From: a virus
Reading direction: 5' to 3' (one strand)
IMG/VR virus record: IMGVR_UViG_3300044633_000631
Span: 1-64,000 of that record
DNA: 64,000 nucleotides
The notes under the pieces were generated by a model, which saw nothing but the letters and a program-made list of their open reading frames with translations, was not told the origin of the DNA and searched no databases. Position 1 is the first letter of the stretch, and the number at the start of each line of letters is the position of its first letter. The translations under genes and the position numbers were made by a program. Below are positions 24,831-33,099 of this stretch, in pieces.

Positions 24831-25618
24831 GATACAACCTCTACAATTGTGTCAACAGTTACGTCGACAACATCTTCTACAATGCTGTGAGGTACAATAG
24901 GAACTAGTACTTCAACAACCTCTTCTACTGAATCTTTTAAATCATCTAAAAATGACATACCAATCTCCGGAAATAATCCTGTATTAATAAAATTAACTAC
25001 TAGTTCTTTCTCAAAGCCTAACGATTCTAAAACTCTTGGCGTATGAGGATTTTGTTTTTGCATCTTACAGTAAAAATTTTGTTGATCTATATATAAATCT
25101 TCGCTAGAAGAATAATTTACATTTGTTAAATAACACGAAAGTGAATCGTGTGCTAGCTTTAAAAATGCATCTAATTCGGTTATAGTGTTTATATTACTCG
25201 CAGCTACCATATCTTTACTGAATATAGCGCGTGCCCATTCAGGCAACTCGCGCTCTCTCTTCCAGCTATACTTCTTCGTCTCTGAAGCAAACCAACTAGT
25301 TAATGGATGACTATCTTCAGACACAGGAGAGTAATCAAGAAATGCGCCCGTTACCTTATTAGGGCCAGCCACAATATCTACACCAAAGATAGGAGAATTA
25401 GAGGTGATTTTTGGGAATATACAGAGATGCATCATATAGATTTTCTTAGTGTCCCGAAGGTCAATAATATCTAAATGAGCTCTACGTATATAATGGTTAC
25501 TATACACTCTATTTTCCCAACCGAAATCATGCTCTTCATTCGTATCTTCAGCATAGTTATCTAGTAACACTTTGAATTGTTCAGCCTGAACTGTTAATCT
25601 TTCAAAGATTTCACTCAT
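24827..25618 (-). CDS. ferredoxin-dependent bilin reductase (PcyA/PcyX-like)
   Basis: 263 residues. FDBR hallmarks: YIRRAHLDIID (43-53), MMHLCIFP (62-69) and SPIFGVDIVAGPNKVTGAF (75-93), then DYSPV. H64 and D81 have the same 17-residue spacing as PcyA His88 and Asp105, the catalytic pair. Near the C-terminus KQNPHTPRVLESLGF and FINTGLFPEI resemble the PcyA lineage (QN-x-x-T-x-RVLE), not the NDPAR pattern of PebA/PebS. The family reduces biliverdin to phytobilins with electrons from ferredoxin. The gene follows a haem oxygenase that would supply biliverdin. Odd: a ~40-residue Val/Asp/Glu-rich tail after the catalytic domain. Which bilin is made cannot be told from sequence alone. Confidence 0.87.
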   Translation of the reverse strand: MSEIFERLTVQAEQFKVLLDNYAEDTNEEHDFGWENRVYSNHYIRRAHLDIIDLRDTKKIYMMHLCIFPKITSNSPIFGVDIVAGPNKVTGAFLDYSPVSEDSHPLTSWFASETKKYSWKRERELPEWARAIFSKDMVAASNINTITELDAFLKLAHDSLSCYLTNVNYSSSEDLYIDQQNFYCKMQKQNPHTPRVLESLGFEKELVVNFINTGLFPEIGMSFLDDLKDSVEEVVEVLVPIVPHSIVEDVVDVTVDTIVEVVS

Positions 25619-25657
25619 ACAGTGTGCTGTGCAAGGTCATATAAATAATCTATTAAC

Positions 25658-26191
25658 TCATTGAACTTTTTGTATATCGTGCTCATCTGAAATCTCGTCA
25701 AATAATTTTAATACGAAATCAAAACATTTATTAGCTTCATCAGCTAAGTCATCTGATAGCAAAGGTCTGATCTTATCGATTAATCCTTGTCTATCTTCGA
25801 ATTCATACATTTTACCGGAGCCTGGAATGACCTTTTTAATCATTTGGCCACCATACATATCTCCGAAATGTCTAACATAAATATGAGCTAAGAGTTGCGC
25901 CTTATCTAGTGCTAGTATATGTTGTGAGTACTTTTCAACAGAATCGTAATTGAGCGCATCACAATCTAATTCATCAAAGTCTTGAAATATTTTAATGGAA
26001 CGTTCTATCCCTTCAAGGTTATCAAGTACTCCGAGAGACCTGGCTCTTTCTTCTAAAATAGCATAGCATCTGAATTGTGAATATAGATAGTCTGCATATA
26101 TTTCTTTTGGTATTGTTCCACTTAACAATAATTTAGTGAAGCGGTGATTTTCCGCCTCACTATGTTTATCGTGGATTAAGTCACGTAGCAT
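25658..26191 (-). CDS. ho: haem oxygenase
   Basis: 177 residues, somewhat shorter than the ~240-residue cyanobacterial HO1 but covering the catalytic fold. Proximal haem ligand H10 in DKHSEAENHRF (aligns with H25 of human HO-1, HTQAEN). The distal helix HIYVRHFGDMYGGQ (103-116) contains GD-x-x-GGQ with D111 matching the catalytic Asp140. It opens haem to biliverdin, CO and Fe2+ using reduced ferredoxin. Its start overlaps the preceding gene's stop (TAATG), and the bilin reductase follows 39 nt downstream, so the two form a two-step haem-to-bilin cassette set among tail-fibre genes. No histidine or glycine essential to the family is missing. Confidence 0.93.
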   Translation of the reverse strand: MLRDLIHDKHSEAENHRFTKLLLSGTIPKEIYADYLYSQFRCYAILEERARSLGVLDNLEGIERSIKIFQDFDELDCDALNYDSVEKYSQHILALDKAQLLAHIYVRHFGDMYGGQMIKKVIPGSGKMYEFEDRQGLIDKIRPLLSDDLADEANKCFDFVLKLFDEISDEHDIQKVQ

Positions 26192-26550
26192 TACGCAGGA
26201 GGAACAGGTGGAATAAAATCAGCAATTGATTCAATGTTTTCATAAACTTGCGGTAAGTCTCTTAATTCTTGGCGATAGGCTTTCCATTCTGCAATTTTTT
26301 CTTGAGACAGTCCAGTATCAGGAAGTTGCGTCCAATCTGATTTTTCTAATAAATAATCACGATGGCTACGGATACCTGCTAATAATTGCTCTGTGGTAAC
26401 AACCGGTGCTTCATATGGTTCAAAATATTCTACATAGCCTGCTTCTGTAAGACCGACTTGGTCGCTAAGACCAGTTCTACGCAATACTTCTTCGTATGGG
26501 ATTTTACTTTCAATAATTATTTCATTTACAACATAGTTATATAATACCAC
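26191..26550 (-). CDS. tail fibre assembly/chaperone-like protein 2
   Basis: 119 residues. The C-terminal half (EWKAYRQELRDLPQVYENIE, then DFIPPVPPA) follows the W-x-x-YR-x-x-LR-D pattern of small tail-fibre assembly chaperones (XkdW/DUF4376-like). It directly follows, with a TAATG overlap, the glycine-rich fibre gene, the same order as the pair at 27515-28833. Role inferred from motif and pairing. Confidence 0.65.
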   Translation of the reverse strand: MVLYNYVVNEIIIESKIPYEEVLRRTGLSDQVGLTEAGYVEYFEPYEAPVVTTEQLLAGIRSHRDYLLEKSDWTQLPDTGLSQEKIAEWKAYRQELRDLPQVYENIESIADFIPPVPPA

Positions 26551-27464
26551 TACATATCTCCTGTACCTGTTGATGGGAACCTTCTACCTTCGCCCCATAT
26601 AATTCTTACACAACCGCGTCCGCCTGGATTCATACCAGCGCCACCATATGTAGCATTAGACCCTGTGCCAGCTCCGCCACCGCCATATAAGCCGCCACGT
26701 CTACCGCCAAAAACACCATAACTCCACCAAGGGTTTTCACCTATGGTTCCACTTTCTCCGCCACTACCGCCCTGGCCGCCAGAGTGACTACGATGACTAC
26801 CACTAGGGCCTTGGCCAAATGGCCCTGTACCACCTCCTGAAGCACCTCCATGTGTGGAACTATAAGTACCACCTCCTGCTCCTCCACCGCCAGCCCCATT
26901 AGAGCTTTGAGCACCGCCATTGCCTGTGTATCCGCCAGCACCGCCGCCGCCATATTGACCAGAGGCGCCACCGTTGCCACCGCCATCGCCAACATAACCG
27001 CTACTATCCTGACTACCACCACCACCGGATACAACACTTGTACTAATGAAATAGCTACTTTTGCCGGCATAGGAGCCATTAGCGCCATCACCGCCTTCAC
27101 CAACTACAACTGTGTAATTTTGGCCTGGAGCTACAGGAATATCATTTCTCCAACCTAAACCTCCACCGCAACCTCCATAATTTGACCATTGGGAGCCGCG
27201 ACTGGCTTCACCGCCTCCAATGCAAACAACGGAGACCTTAGTAACACCAGGTGGGCACGTCCAAGTATAAGTTCCTGAACCAAAGCCATAGAGGGCTTGG
27301 CCAATAGGACCGCCACCACCACCACCACTAGTACTAGTACTTCCAAAAGATAGATTACCTTTCCCATCTGTAACTAAAGGCGCATTGGCTGCACCATCCT
27401 TAGAGGGCAATGTAAGAGTAACACCATCTCTTTTCTGAATCTGATCTGTTATAATTTTTGTCAT
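26550..27464 (-). CDS. glycine-rich tail fibre protein
   Basis: 304 residues. The N-terminal ~40 residues (IITDQIQKRDGVTLTLPS... DGKGNLSF) are paralogous to the start of the fibre at 27904. Then GxYTWTCPPGVTKVSVVCIG (a Gly-rich phage fibre entry motif), and ~170 residues dominated by GGGGG, GGSGG and GGYGG runs, ending NPGGRGCVRIIWG. Glycine-rich blocks of this kind form polyglycine-II adhesin tips in other phages. Probably a host-recognition protein at the tail tip. Confidence 0.8.
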   Translation of the reverse strand: MTKIITDQIQKRDGVTLTLPSKDGAANAPLVTDGKGNLSFGSTSTSGGGGGGPIGQALYGFGSGTYTWTCPPGVTKVSVVCIGGGEASRGSQWSNYGGCGGGLGWRNDIPVAPGQNYTVVVGEGGDGANGSYAGKSSYFISTSVVSGGGGSQDSSGYVGDGGGNGGASGQYGGGGAGGYTGNGGAQSSNGAGGGGAGGGTYSSTHGGASGGGTGPFGQGPSGSHRSHSGGQGGSGGESGTIGENPWWSYGVFGGRRGGLYGGGGAGTGSNATYGGAGMNPGGRGCVRIIWGEGRRFPSTGTGDM

Positions 27465-27514
27465 AAGTTATCCTAATAAGGTAAAATGAGTAGGGCAATA
27501 ACCCTACTCCGTTA

Positions 27515-27904
27515 TTAGACAGACAAAACTGGAAAGACTATTTCGTTTGGATAGTCTTTTTGTTTTGCGACATTATCTAAGGCTAGTCTATACTCTGAAA
27601 TAGACTTCTTTTTGTCCTCAGAATACGCATCCCACAATTCAGGACTAGTAAGCTCTTTTAATTCTAATTTAAGCTGATCTAACTTACGTTCTGCAGCTCT
27701 AGTTAAACGAATTTTATTAAGTTCTTTTTGAAACTCTTTTAGTTCTGCATCTGCCAATTCTACAATTTTGCCTTTAACTAATTTAAGCTTATTATAGTCA
27801 AGAAAACTAGAAGGAATTTCAAAAAATTCCTGTTTAGTTTCGTCGTCTGGTAAAACATTTTGAGCTTGAATTAGGCTGCCTGTTTCATCAAACCTTGCAA
27901 ACAT
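27515..27904 (-). CDS. tail fibre assembly/chaperone-like protein 1
   Basis: 129 residues. Begins MFARFDETGSLIQAQNV; central charged helix (KEFQKELNKIRLTRAAERKL); the C-terminus LWDAYSEDKKKSISEYRLAL then YPNEIVFPVL matches the Y-R-x-A-L-x-x-(9)-P-x-x-I-x-x-P ending of phage fibre chaperones (XkdW-like). Overlaps the fibre gene at 27904 by one base. Confidence 0.68.
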   Translation of the reverse strand: MFARFDETGSLIQAQNVLPDDETKQEFFEIPSSFLDYNKLKLVKGKIVELADAELKEFQKELNKIRLTRAAERKLDQLKLELKELTSPELWDAYSEDKKKSISEYRLALDNVAKQKDYPNEIVFPVLSV

Positions 27905-28833
27905 TATCTATCTCCGTACTGAGTAGCGCACTGTGTATAATACCTAGGCATATCTAAATTATTAGTAGCATTTCCTAGATTCCGATTAGTACGTAATGTT
28001 TCTAACATCCGTAAATCACAAATAACAGAGCCATCAATTACAGTATCTAAATTGTAGTAATAATGTGAATCTACGAATTTATTAGTTGTTTGATAGTTGT
28101 GTGAAGTTGCATATAAAAGCAATACTGTAGTATTTGCAGGAATTACTACTGAAGCGTTACCGCCTGTGTTATTGGTACTTGCTGCATAAGTATAAGGTTG
28201 TGACCAAGTTCCTGAAATTACAGCACTATAAGTTACGTTGTTAGTCGGAGTGTATACAGCAAGAGCAGCGCCACCGTATGAGCTAAAATCAGCGCTATGA
28301 TAAAAAGTAACTGTTTTAGTAATTGATGCGCTGGTAGTATTACGTAATGGAAGTACTGACATTGTAATACCAGTATAGTCATCAGTTGTGTTGTTATCAT
28401 AATATTGCAGCTGGCGCATATGGCCTAAACGCTTGTTATTTGCATAATAGCATTGGCGATAAATATCACCATTACGGTTGTATGCAAATAAACGATCACT
28501 GGTGCTTGTTGGCATACCGTCGCCCATTACCATGTTGAAAGCCGCATAGGTACTATTAGCATCTGTCGTAGTGTTACCTACGTAGCGTGCTGAGTATATT
28601 TGACCCCCAGGGCCGTCACTAGTCCACGAGCCAGTACTGCCATACACGTTGCCTTGTGCAGCACTTGTTACAATCATACCGATTGTGTTACCTTCGACAG
28701 GCGCGAATTTAACACTACTAATTGATAAATTACCATTAGCATCACTATACACTGCTCCCGCAGTTGCTGTTGAAGGTAATGTAAATGTTGAACCACCTGG
28801 TTTTTGAATTTGATCTACTATAATTTTACCCAT
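27904..28833 (-). CDS. tail fibre protein
   Basis: 309 residues. The N-terminal attachment segment IIVDQIQKPGGSTFTLPS... DANGNLSI is shared with the glycine-rich fibre. The rest is a beta-rich, Asn/Thr/Tyr-rich domain (SYYF- and NTTT-type strands), consistent with a trimeric receptor-binding head. Followed by its chaperone-like gene. Confidence 0.75.
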   Translation of the reverse strand: MGKIIVDQIQKPGGSTFTLPSTATAGAVYSDANGNLSISSVKFAPVEGNTIGMIVTSAAQGNVYGSTGSWTSDGPGGQIYSARYVGNTTTDANSTYAAFNMVMGDGMPTSTSDRLFAYNRNGDIYRQCYYANNKRLGHMRQLQYYDNNTTDDYTGITMSVLPLRNTTSASITKTVTFYHSADFSSYGGAALAVYTPTNNVTYSAVISGTWSQPYTYAASTNNTGGNASVVIPANTTVLLLYATSHNYQTTNKFVDSHYYYNLDTVIDGSVICDLRMLETLRTNRNLGNATNNLDMPRYYTQCATQYGDR

Positions 28834-28849
28834 TTTTTAGCTCCTAGTT

Positions 28850-31800
28850 TTAAAATAAATATGTACGTGGAATGTCGAGAATGCTTACTGTTGATGTTGT
28901 GCCTACAGTAACAGTAACCCAATCAGGGATACTATATTGCTGTTTGGCAGACAAGAAACTGCCTGTTAAAGTTGTACTTGCAGAAGGACTCTTGACCAAT
29001 GTTTGTAAAACGGTGCCTGTGGTGATATCCACTAAGATTACAGCTCCTTCGATTGCAACTGTGCTACTAATTACCGTACCTGTTGTTATATATTTAACTT
29101 CATCTTCGCCAACTACATTATCAGTGTCGGTAATAAGAGAGGTTAACGGATATATAGTTGTCGCATCGATAGCGGCTACTGTAGAAGCATTTCGAGAATC
29201 AACATAAGCTTTAACAGCGTGTTCTGTTGGAACGGCTACATTAGAATCACCGGATAAGGTCGCATCACTAGAAAACTCATTAATAGTTTCACCAAGCTGT
29301 GCTCCAATGGAACCGAGCTTTAATGATGTTAACCCTGCTAGATCGAAAGCATTAGCATTAAGTGTAGCACGACCAGTAGCCTGATCAATCCTGAAATATT
29401 CACCTACTCTAAAGTTACCATCTTGATCGGTACTTACATAGAAAACACGCCCTGGATAAGCTTCTTCGGTTTCATTACCTTGAGCTGCCGGCTGTGTTGG
29501 GAGACCTGGATAATTAGTTGTTGTTACACCGCCAGTACCAATACTTAAAAAGTCATGTCCTGTCAAACGAATCTGACTATATTTTGTTCTTACAGTCGCA
29601 ACAGTCCCGCTAGGCGATCCTGTAGGTTTTTCCTGTGATAAAATTAATACTAATGTACTAGTATTATTAATATATGTGCCAGAAACACTTTGAATAACGT
29701 ATGCATAAGTATCACCCACTAAGGAAATACTCGAGCCAGGCTTAGGCGCTGCGGTCAGATTCGTAACTACTAACACAAAACCTTTCTGATTCTCTAAAGC
29801 TCCAGCTGATACAGTACCTGTACCACCACTTGTAAATGTAAGTGCATCGCCTAATGTAAATGTGCCTGTGGCATTTTTCACATAAAGTTTATTGGCGGAA
29901 TACTGAACATTAGTCACAGTAGCGCTACCGTTGGGGCCTGTTACTATATCGTTTTCGTTTATCGAGCCATTGCCATATAGGAAGTTTATTTGTTGACCAA
30001 CTAAAGCACCTGTAATCGGCGTTTCAGACGTATCATACCCTCTTGAGACTGCACCCCAAGTACCATAGCTGTTATTGCCATTTAATGCACGAATGAAACC
30101 ACCGCCCGTAGCTGAATAACCAAAGTAGCAATAATATGTGAAACAAGATACAATCTCAGCTTTACCACCATCTTTTACCCAGTAGCCTACACCATTATCT
30201 GAGATAACAGTATAGCCATGGAAGATCATAGTTCTAGCACCAGCGGCATGAATACTACCGTCAATTAATGCCCCAATAGCTCCACTACAAATCGCAGCAC
30301 ATTCCAAAACATAAGGCGATTTGGTCATAACAGGCGATGCTGGGTTAAATCTTACAACTACACCTTTTATTGTGGATGTTGTGATATCTTCCGCAGTCGT
30401 ACCTGTAACCCACCCTGTCATACCTTTGAAGGTCATTTTATTAAGGATAGACCCATTGCCCATCAAGAACATTGAAGAATTGGCGTTGCTTGTTATACCA
30501 TCTGTTGATAACCCAGCTTTAGCTTGAATGGTAACAGTACGCTGACTATCGCCTACAATCGCTGTATGATCTGGAACAATAATAGGTAATTGTTCATCAT
30601 AGGTACCAGTCTTAACGAAAATAGTTGCGTTAGTACCACACTGTTCTGTAGCATACTTTAAAGTAGCAAATGGTGTAGCTAAATTTCTACCTGAATCTAA
30701 TGTATCGACACCGTGCGGTGCTACATAGAATATTTTATTAGATTCTGTTGCACCAGTCCAGTCAATTAGATTGCCTGAAACACCTACCGTTAACGAACGC
30801 CCTGTATCACCATTTACAATAGGCGGAAGGACATCCGAACCGCCGACAACAAATTGTGACCATTTAGCGGAGTCTTGAACAAATGTCGGCGCTGAAGTGT
30901 GAGTTGCAGTTGCAATGTAAGCAGAACCTACAGCATCTTTAACAATATCGTCAGGTAAATATAAAGTACTTGTTGCCCATGCTCCACGCCATCTAATACC
31001 ACTATTATACTTACGCCAAGCACCTGCCGCTAAATCTGTGGCAAATACTGTAGATGCATGTGGTAATAGTGTAATATAAGTATTACCACCATAAGTAACA
31101 ACTTCATCTATGCCGTAAGCCGTAGCAGTTGTCCAGTCCCCCTTGTTAGAAATACCGCCTACAATTCTAGTCCAAGATGTTGTGACTGTAGGATTAACAT
31201 TAGTACTATCGATTACTGCTTGGAATAAAGAACCGCCATAAGTAATTGTTTGTCCAATCTTATATGCTGTTGCGGGTGACCATACACCTAAGTAAGAAAA
31301 GCCTGCGAGATAAATATCCCAATAGCTTGTTTCTGTAGGTAGATGACCTGTTGTATCTACTTTAGCTTTATAAATATTTGCACCATATGCTACCAAATCG
31401 TTAGGCACATACACTGTTGAATTATTATAAATAGCCTTTACAGAAACACCTTCAACAAATTTATCCCAGAAAGCTGTTGCTGTGGGTAAATTGTTAGTTG
31501 AATCTTGTTTAGCAATATAAGTAGAACCACCATATACAACTACATCATTCTTTTGATAAATGCCTGATGAAGAATATGTGCCTTCATACTGAATACCATC
31601 TGCAAATTGAGACCAATAAGCTGAGTTAGGAGGTGTTACATTAACGGTATCGACAATACATACATATACTTTACCCCCATGTGCTACACCATCACCAATA
31701 CGATAATTAGTTGAAGTGCTGAATACACCTTTAAATTTAAAACCCTCTACCATTAACGCCCAATGTGAGGTAGCGGTAGGTAATACACCTGCGGTTTTTA

Positions 31801-31927
31801 ATGCAAATGTATAAACATAAACATTACCGCCATATTTTACAACATCGTTTGTTTCGTAAGATGTAGTTACCAACCACTCTCCCGCGAACTGAAATCTTAG
31901 CTTCCCTAAGTCTATATATTGTGTCAT
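28850..31927 (-). CDS. large tail fibre/spike: carbohydrate-module repeats plus beta-helix
   Basis: 1025 residues. Residues ~1-350 hold eight ~45-residue repeats of the form W-x-x-x-T-x-Y-x-x-x-D-x-V-x-YGG-x-x-Y...(W), similar to CBM5/12-type carbohydrate-binding modules (for example SYETNDVVKYGGNVYV and AYKIGQTITYGGSLFQ). Residues ~395-480 (TPFATLKYATEQCGTNATIFVKTG, TYDEQLPIIVPDHTAIVGD) start a right-handed parallel beta-helix, as in pectate-lyase-like tail spikes. Near residues 815-905 is the DQDGNFRVGEYFRID... motif found in structural proteins of marine phages. Likely a baseplate/tail fibre for surface glycans; enzymatic activity not shown. Confidence 0.82.
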   Translation of the reverse strand: MTQYIDLGKLRFQFAGEWLVTTSYETNDVVKYGGNVYVYTFALKTAGVLPTATSHWALMVEGFKFKGVFSTSTNYRIGDGVAHGGKVYVCIVDTVNVTPPNSAYWSQFADGIQYEGTYSSSGIYQKNDVVVYGGSTYIAKQDSTNNLPTATAFWDKFVEGVSVKAIYNNSTVYVPNDLVAYGANIYKAKVDTTGHLPTETSYWDIYLAGFSYLGVWSPATAYKIGQTITYGGSLFQAVIDSTNVNPTVTTSWTRIVGGISNKGDWTTATAYGIDEVVTYGGNTYITLLPHASTVFATDLAAGAWRKYNSGIRWRGAWATSTLYLPDDIVKDAVGSAYIATATHTSAPTFVQDSAKWSQFVVGGSDVLPPIVNGDTGRSLTVGVSGNLIDWTGATESNKIFYVAPHGVDTLDSGRNLATPFATLKYATEQCGTNATIFVKTGTYDEQLPIIVPDHTAIVGDSQRTVTIQAKAGLSTDGITSNANSSMFLMGNGSILNKMTFKGMTGWVTGTTAEDITTSTIKGVVVRFNPASPVMTKSPYVLECAAICSGAIGALIDGSIHAAGARTMIFHGYTVISDNGVGYWVKDGGKAEIVSCFTYYCYFGYSATGGGFIRALNGNNSYGTWGAVSRGYDTSETPITGALVGQQINFLYGNGSINENDIVTGPNGSATVTNVQYSANKLYVKNATGTFTLGDALTFTSGGTGTVSAGALENQKGFVLVVTNLTAAPKPGSSISLVGDTYAYVIQSVSGTYINNTSTLVLILSQEKPTGSPSGTVATVRTKYSQIRLTGHDFLSIGTGGVTTTNYPGLPTQPAAQGNETEEAYPGRVFYVSTDQDGNFRVGEYFRIDQATGRATLNANAFDLAGLTSLKLGSIGAQLGETINEFSSDATLSGDSNVAVPTEHAVKAYVDSRNASTVAAIDATTIYPLTSLITDTDNVVGEDEVKYITTGTVISSTVAIEGAVILVDITTGTVLQTLVKSPSASTTLTGSFLSAKQQYSIPDWVTVTVGTTSTVSILDIPRTYLF

Positions 31928-32136
31928 ACTACTTTCACCCTTAAATGGCCTGTAGCACTCCAGTCAAACTGGTGAGCATTCCTAGACCATAGCCATTGTT
32001 TGTAATCTTCACTATCGATAAAACCTTCTTGAGGTAATACAATAGGAGATTCCCCTGAAATAACTTCTACAGTCAATGAACTAGTTTTTGAGTCTACCCT
32101 AAAACCATAAAATGTTTCGTCTACGTGATTAAACAT
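31924..32136 (-). CDS. small virion-module protein
   Basis: 70 residues, ending WLWSRNAHQFDWSATGHLRVKVV. Overlaps the large fibre by 4 nt (ATGA) and the next upstream gene by one base. No known motif. Probably a small structural or fibre-associated protein by position. Confidence 0.72.
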   Translation of the reverse strand: MFNHVDETFYGFRVDSKTSSLTVEVISGESPIVLPQEGFIDSEDYKQWLWSRNAHQFDWSATGHLRVKVV

Positions 32137-32450
32137 TATGCGACTCCTGTTAACATAGCAAGACGTACGTCAATGGAGTTAGCCAGTGAGCTAATAGCTT
32201 TAACTACATCTCCAGACTCTAACACAATCTTACCTTGTACGACTTCTTTGCTATCATTACCTTTTAATCTATAATTCTTTAGAAGATAAGTATCAGTAGA
32301 ATTTGTTATCCAAATACTTATCGGTAAGTCGAAATTGGTAAGATTTGAGATATTACAGCCGATCAATATTACAGAAGAAGTAGCAGTATATATGGTTGTA
32401 GCGGTAGTCCCGATACTAGATGCACTGACTCTTTTAAAATTTTGAGCCAT
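32136..32450 (-). CDS. phage structural protein, beta-sandwich-like
   Basis: 104 residues: MAQNFKRVSASSIGTTATTI, then TSSVILIGCNISNLTNFDLPISIWI, and GKIVLESGDVVKAISS. The alternating strands and the GKI-x-LE-x-GD loop resemble small beta-sandwich proteins found beside fibre genes in marine phages. Function not certain. Confidence 0.65.
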   Translation of the reverse strand: MAQNFKRVSASSIGTTATTIYTATSSVILIGCNISNLTNFDLPISIWITNSTDTYLLKNYRLKGNDSKEVVQGKIVLESGDVVKAISSLANSIDVRLAMLTGVA

Positions 32451-32452
32451 AA

Positions 32453-32620
32453 TTACCCCAATGCGATTGCCATTGCAATTGCAGCATCTGTACTAATCTG
32501 TGGAAGCAAATCAGAGAGTTCCTCTATACCTGCTTTTAAATTAGTTAAGTTTGTGTCCATTTGTACAATAGTCAAAGGTTCTTCTTGACTCGCGCGTGTA
32601 GTTATATCTACCGTAGTCAT
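32453..32620 (-). CDS. small helical protein in fibre operon
   Basis: 55 residues, MTTVDITTRASQEEPL... to DAAIAMAIALG. One long predicted helix (QMDTNLTNLKAGIEELSDLL) like a small coiled coil, with an Ala-rich end. Starts one base after the upstream stop and ends two bases before the next start. No strong ribosome site, so translational coupling is likely. Confidence 0.6.
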   Translation of the reverse strand: MTTVDITTRASQEEPLTIVQMDTNLTNLKAGIEELSDLLPQISTDAAIAMAIALG

Positions 32621-32621
32621 T

Positions 32622-33089
32622 TTATGGTGCTACAGTAATTTTCCAAGTGATCGCTAAAGTATCTAACGCGCCTTTATTGATTACTGGGAATTTAGTGCGA
32701 GCAACCATTAAACCTGTAGTTAAGTCATTAAACAAGCCTGCCTCACCAATAGCGCCTGTTGCAATACCTGCTGCAAATGAAGCTACATATTGAACTGAAT
32801 CGTTTAATACAGTTGTCTGTACTCTGACAGCTGCTGAAGATAAGCCTACACGAGGTGTTAACGGATTTACTAATACTGCGTCTGTTGCAGAGACAGCTGT
32901 TGCTGTTACATCAGTACCGACTTGCATATGTGAAACTACAGGTGTTGAGGCGTCTAGCATACGTGAAGTAATAAAGGCTAAGCCTGTATTTACCACTAAA
33001 TTAGTTTCTTCTTGTTGTTTGATATTACCAAATTCATCGGTCAATACGAGGTTAACAATACCTGCTGGTCTTAAACTATCTTTTAACAT
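32622..33089 (-). CDS. tail/baseplate structural protein
   Basis: 155 residues. LVVNTGLAFITSRML near the start and GEAGLFNDLTTGLMVARTKF followed by GALDTLAITWKITV at the end are typical of phage tail fibre or baseplate proteins: an NTGL-x-x-I motif, then G-x-x-GEAGLF. The GEAGLF motif commonly precedes a TW-K-x-x-V last strand. Placed between two repetitive structural proteins. Confidence 0.72.
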   Translation of the reverse strand: MLKDSLRPAGIVNLVLTDEFGNIKQQEETNLVVNTGLAFITSRMLDASTPVVSHMQVGTDVTATAVSATDAVLVNPLTPRVGLSSAAVRVQTTVLNDSVQYVASFAAGIATGAIGEAGLFNDLTTGLMVARTKFPVINKGALDTLAITWKITVAP

Positions 33090-33099
33090 TTTTTAATCC

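Noticed and set aside
26741-27367. Other-frame ORFs inside the glycine-rich fibre gene on both strands.
   Set aside because: They are by-products of repeated GGN codons; only the Gly-rich frame has the paralogous N-terminus and correct position.
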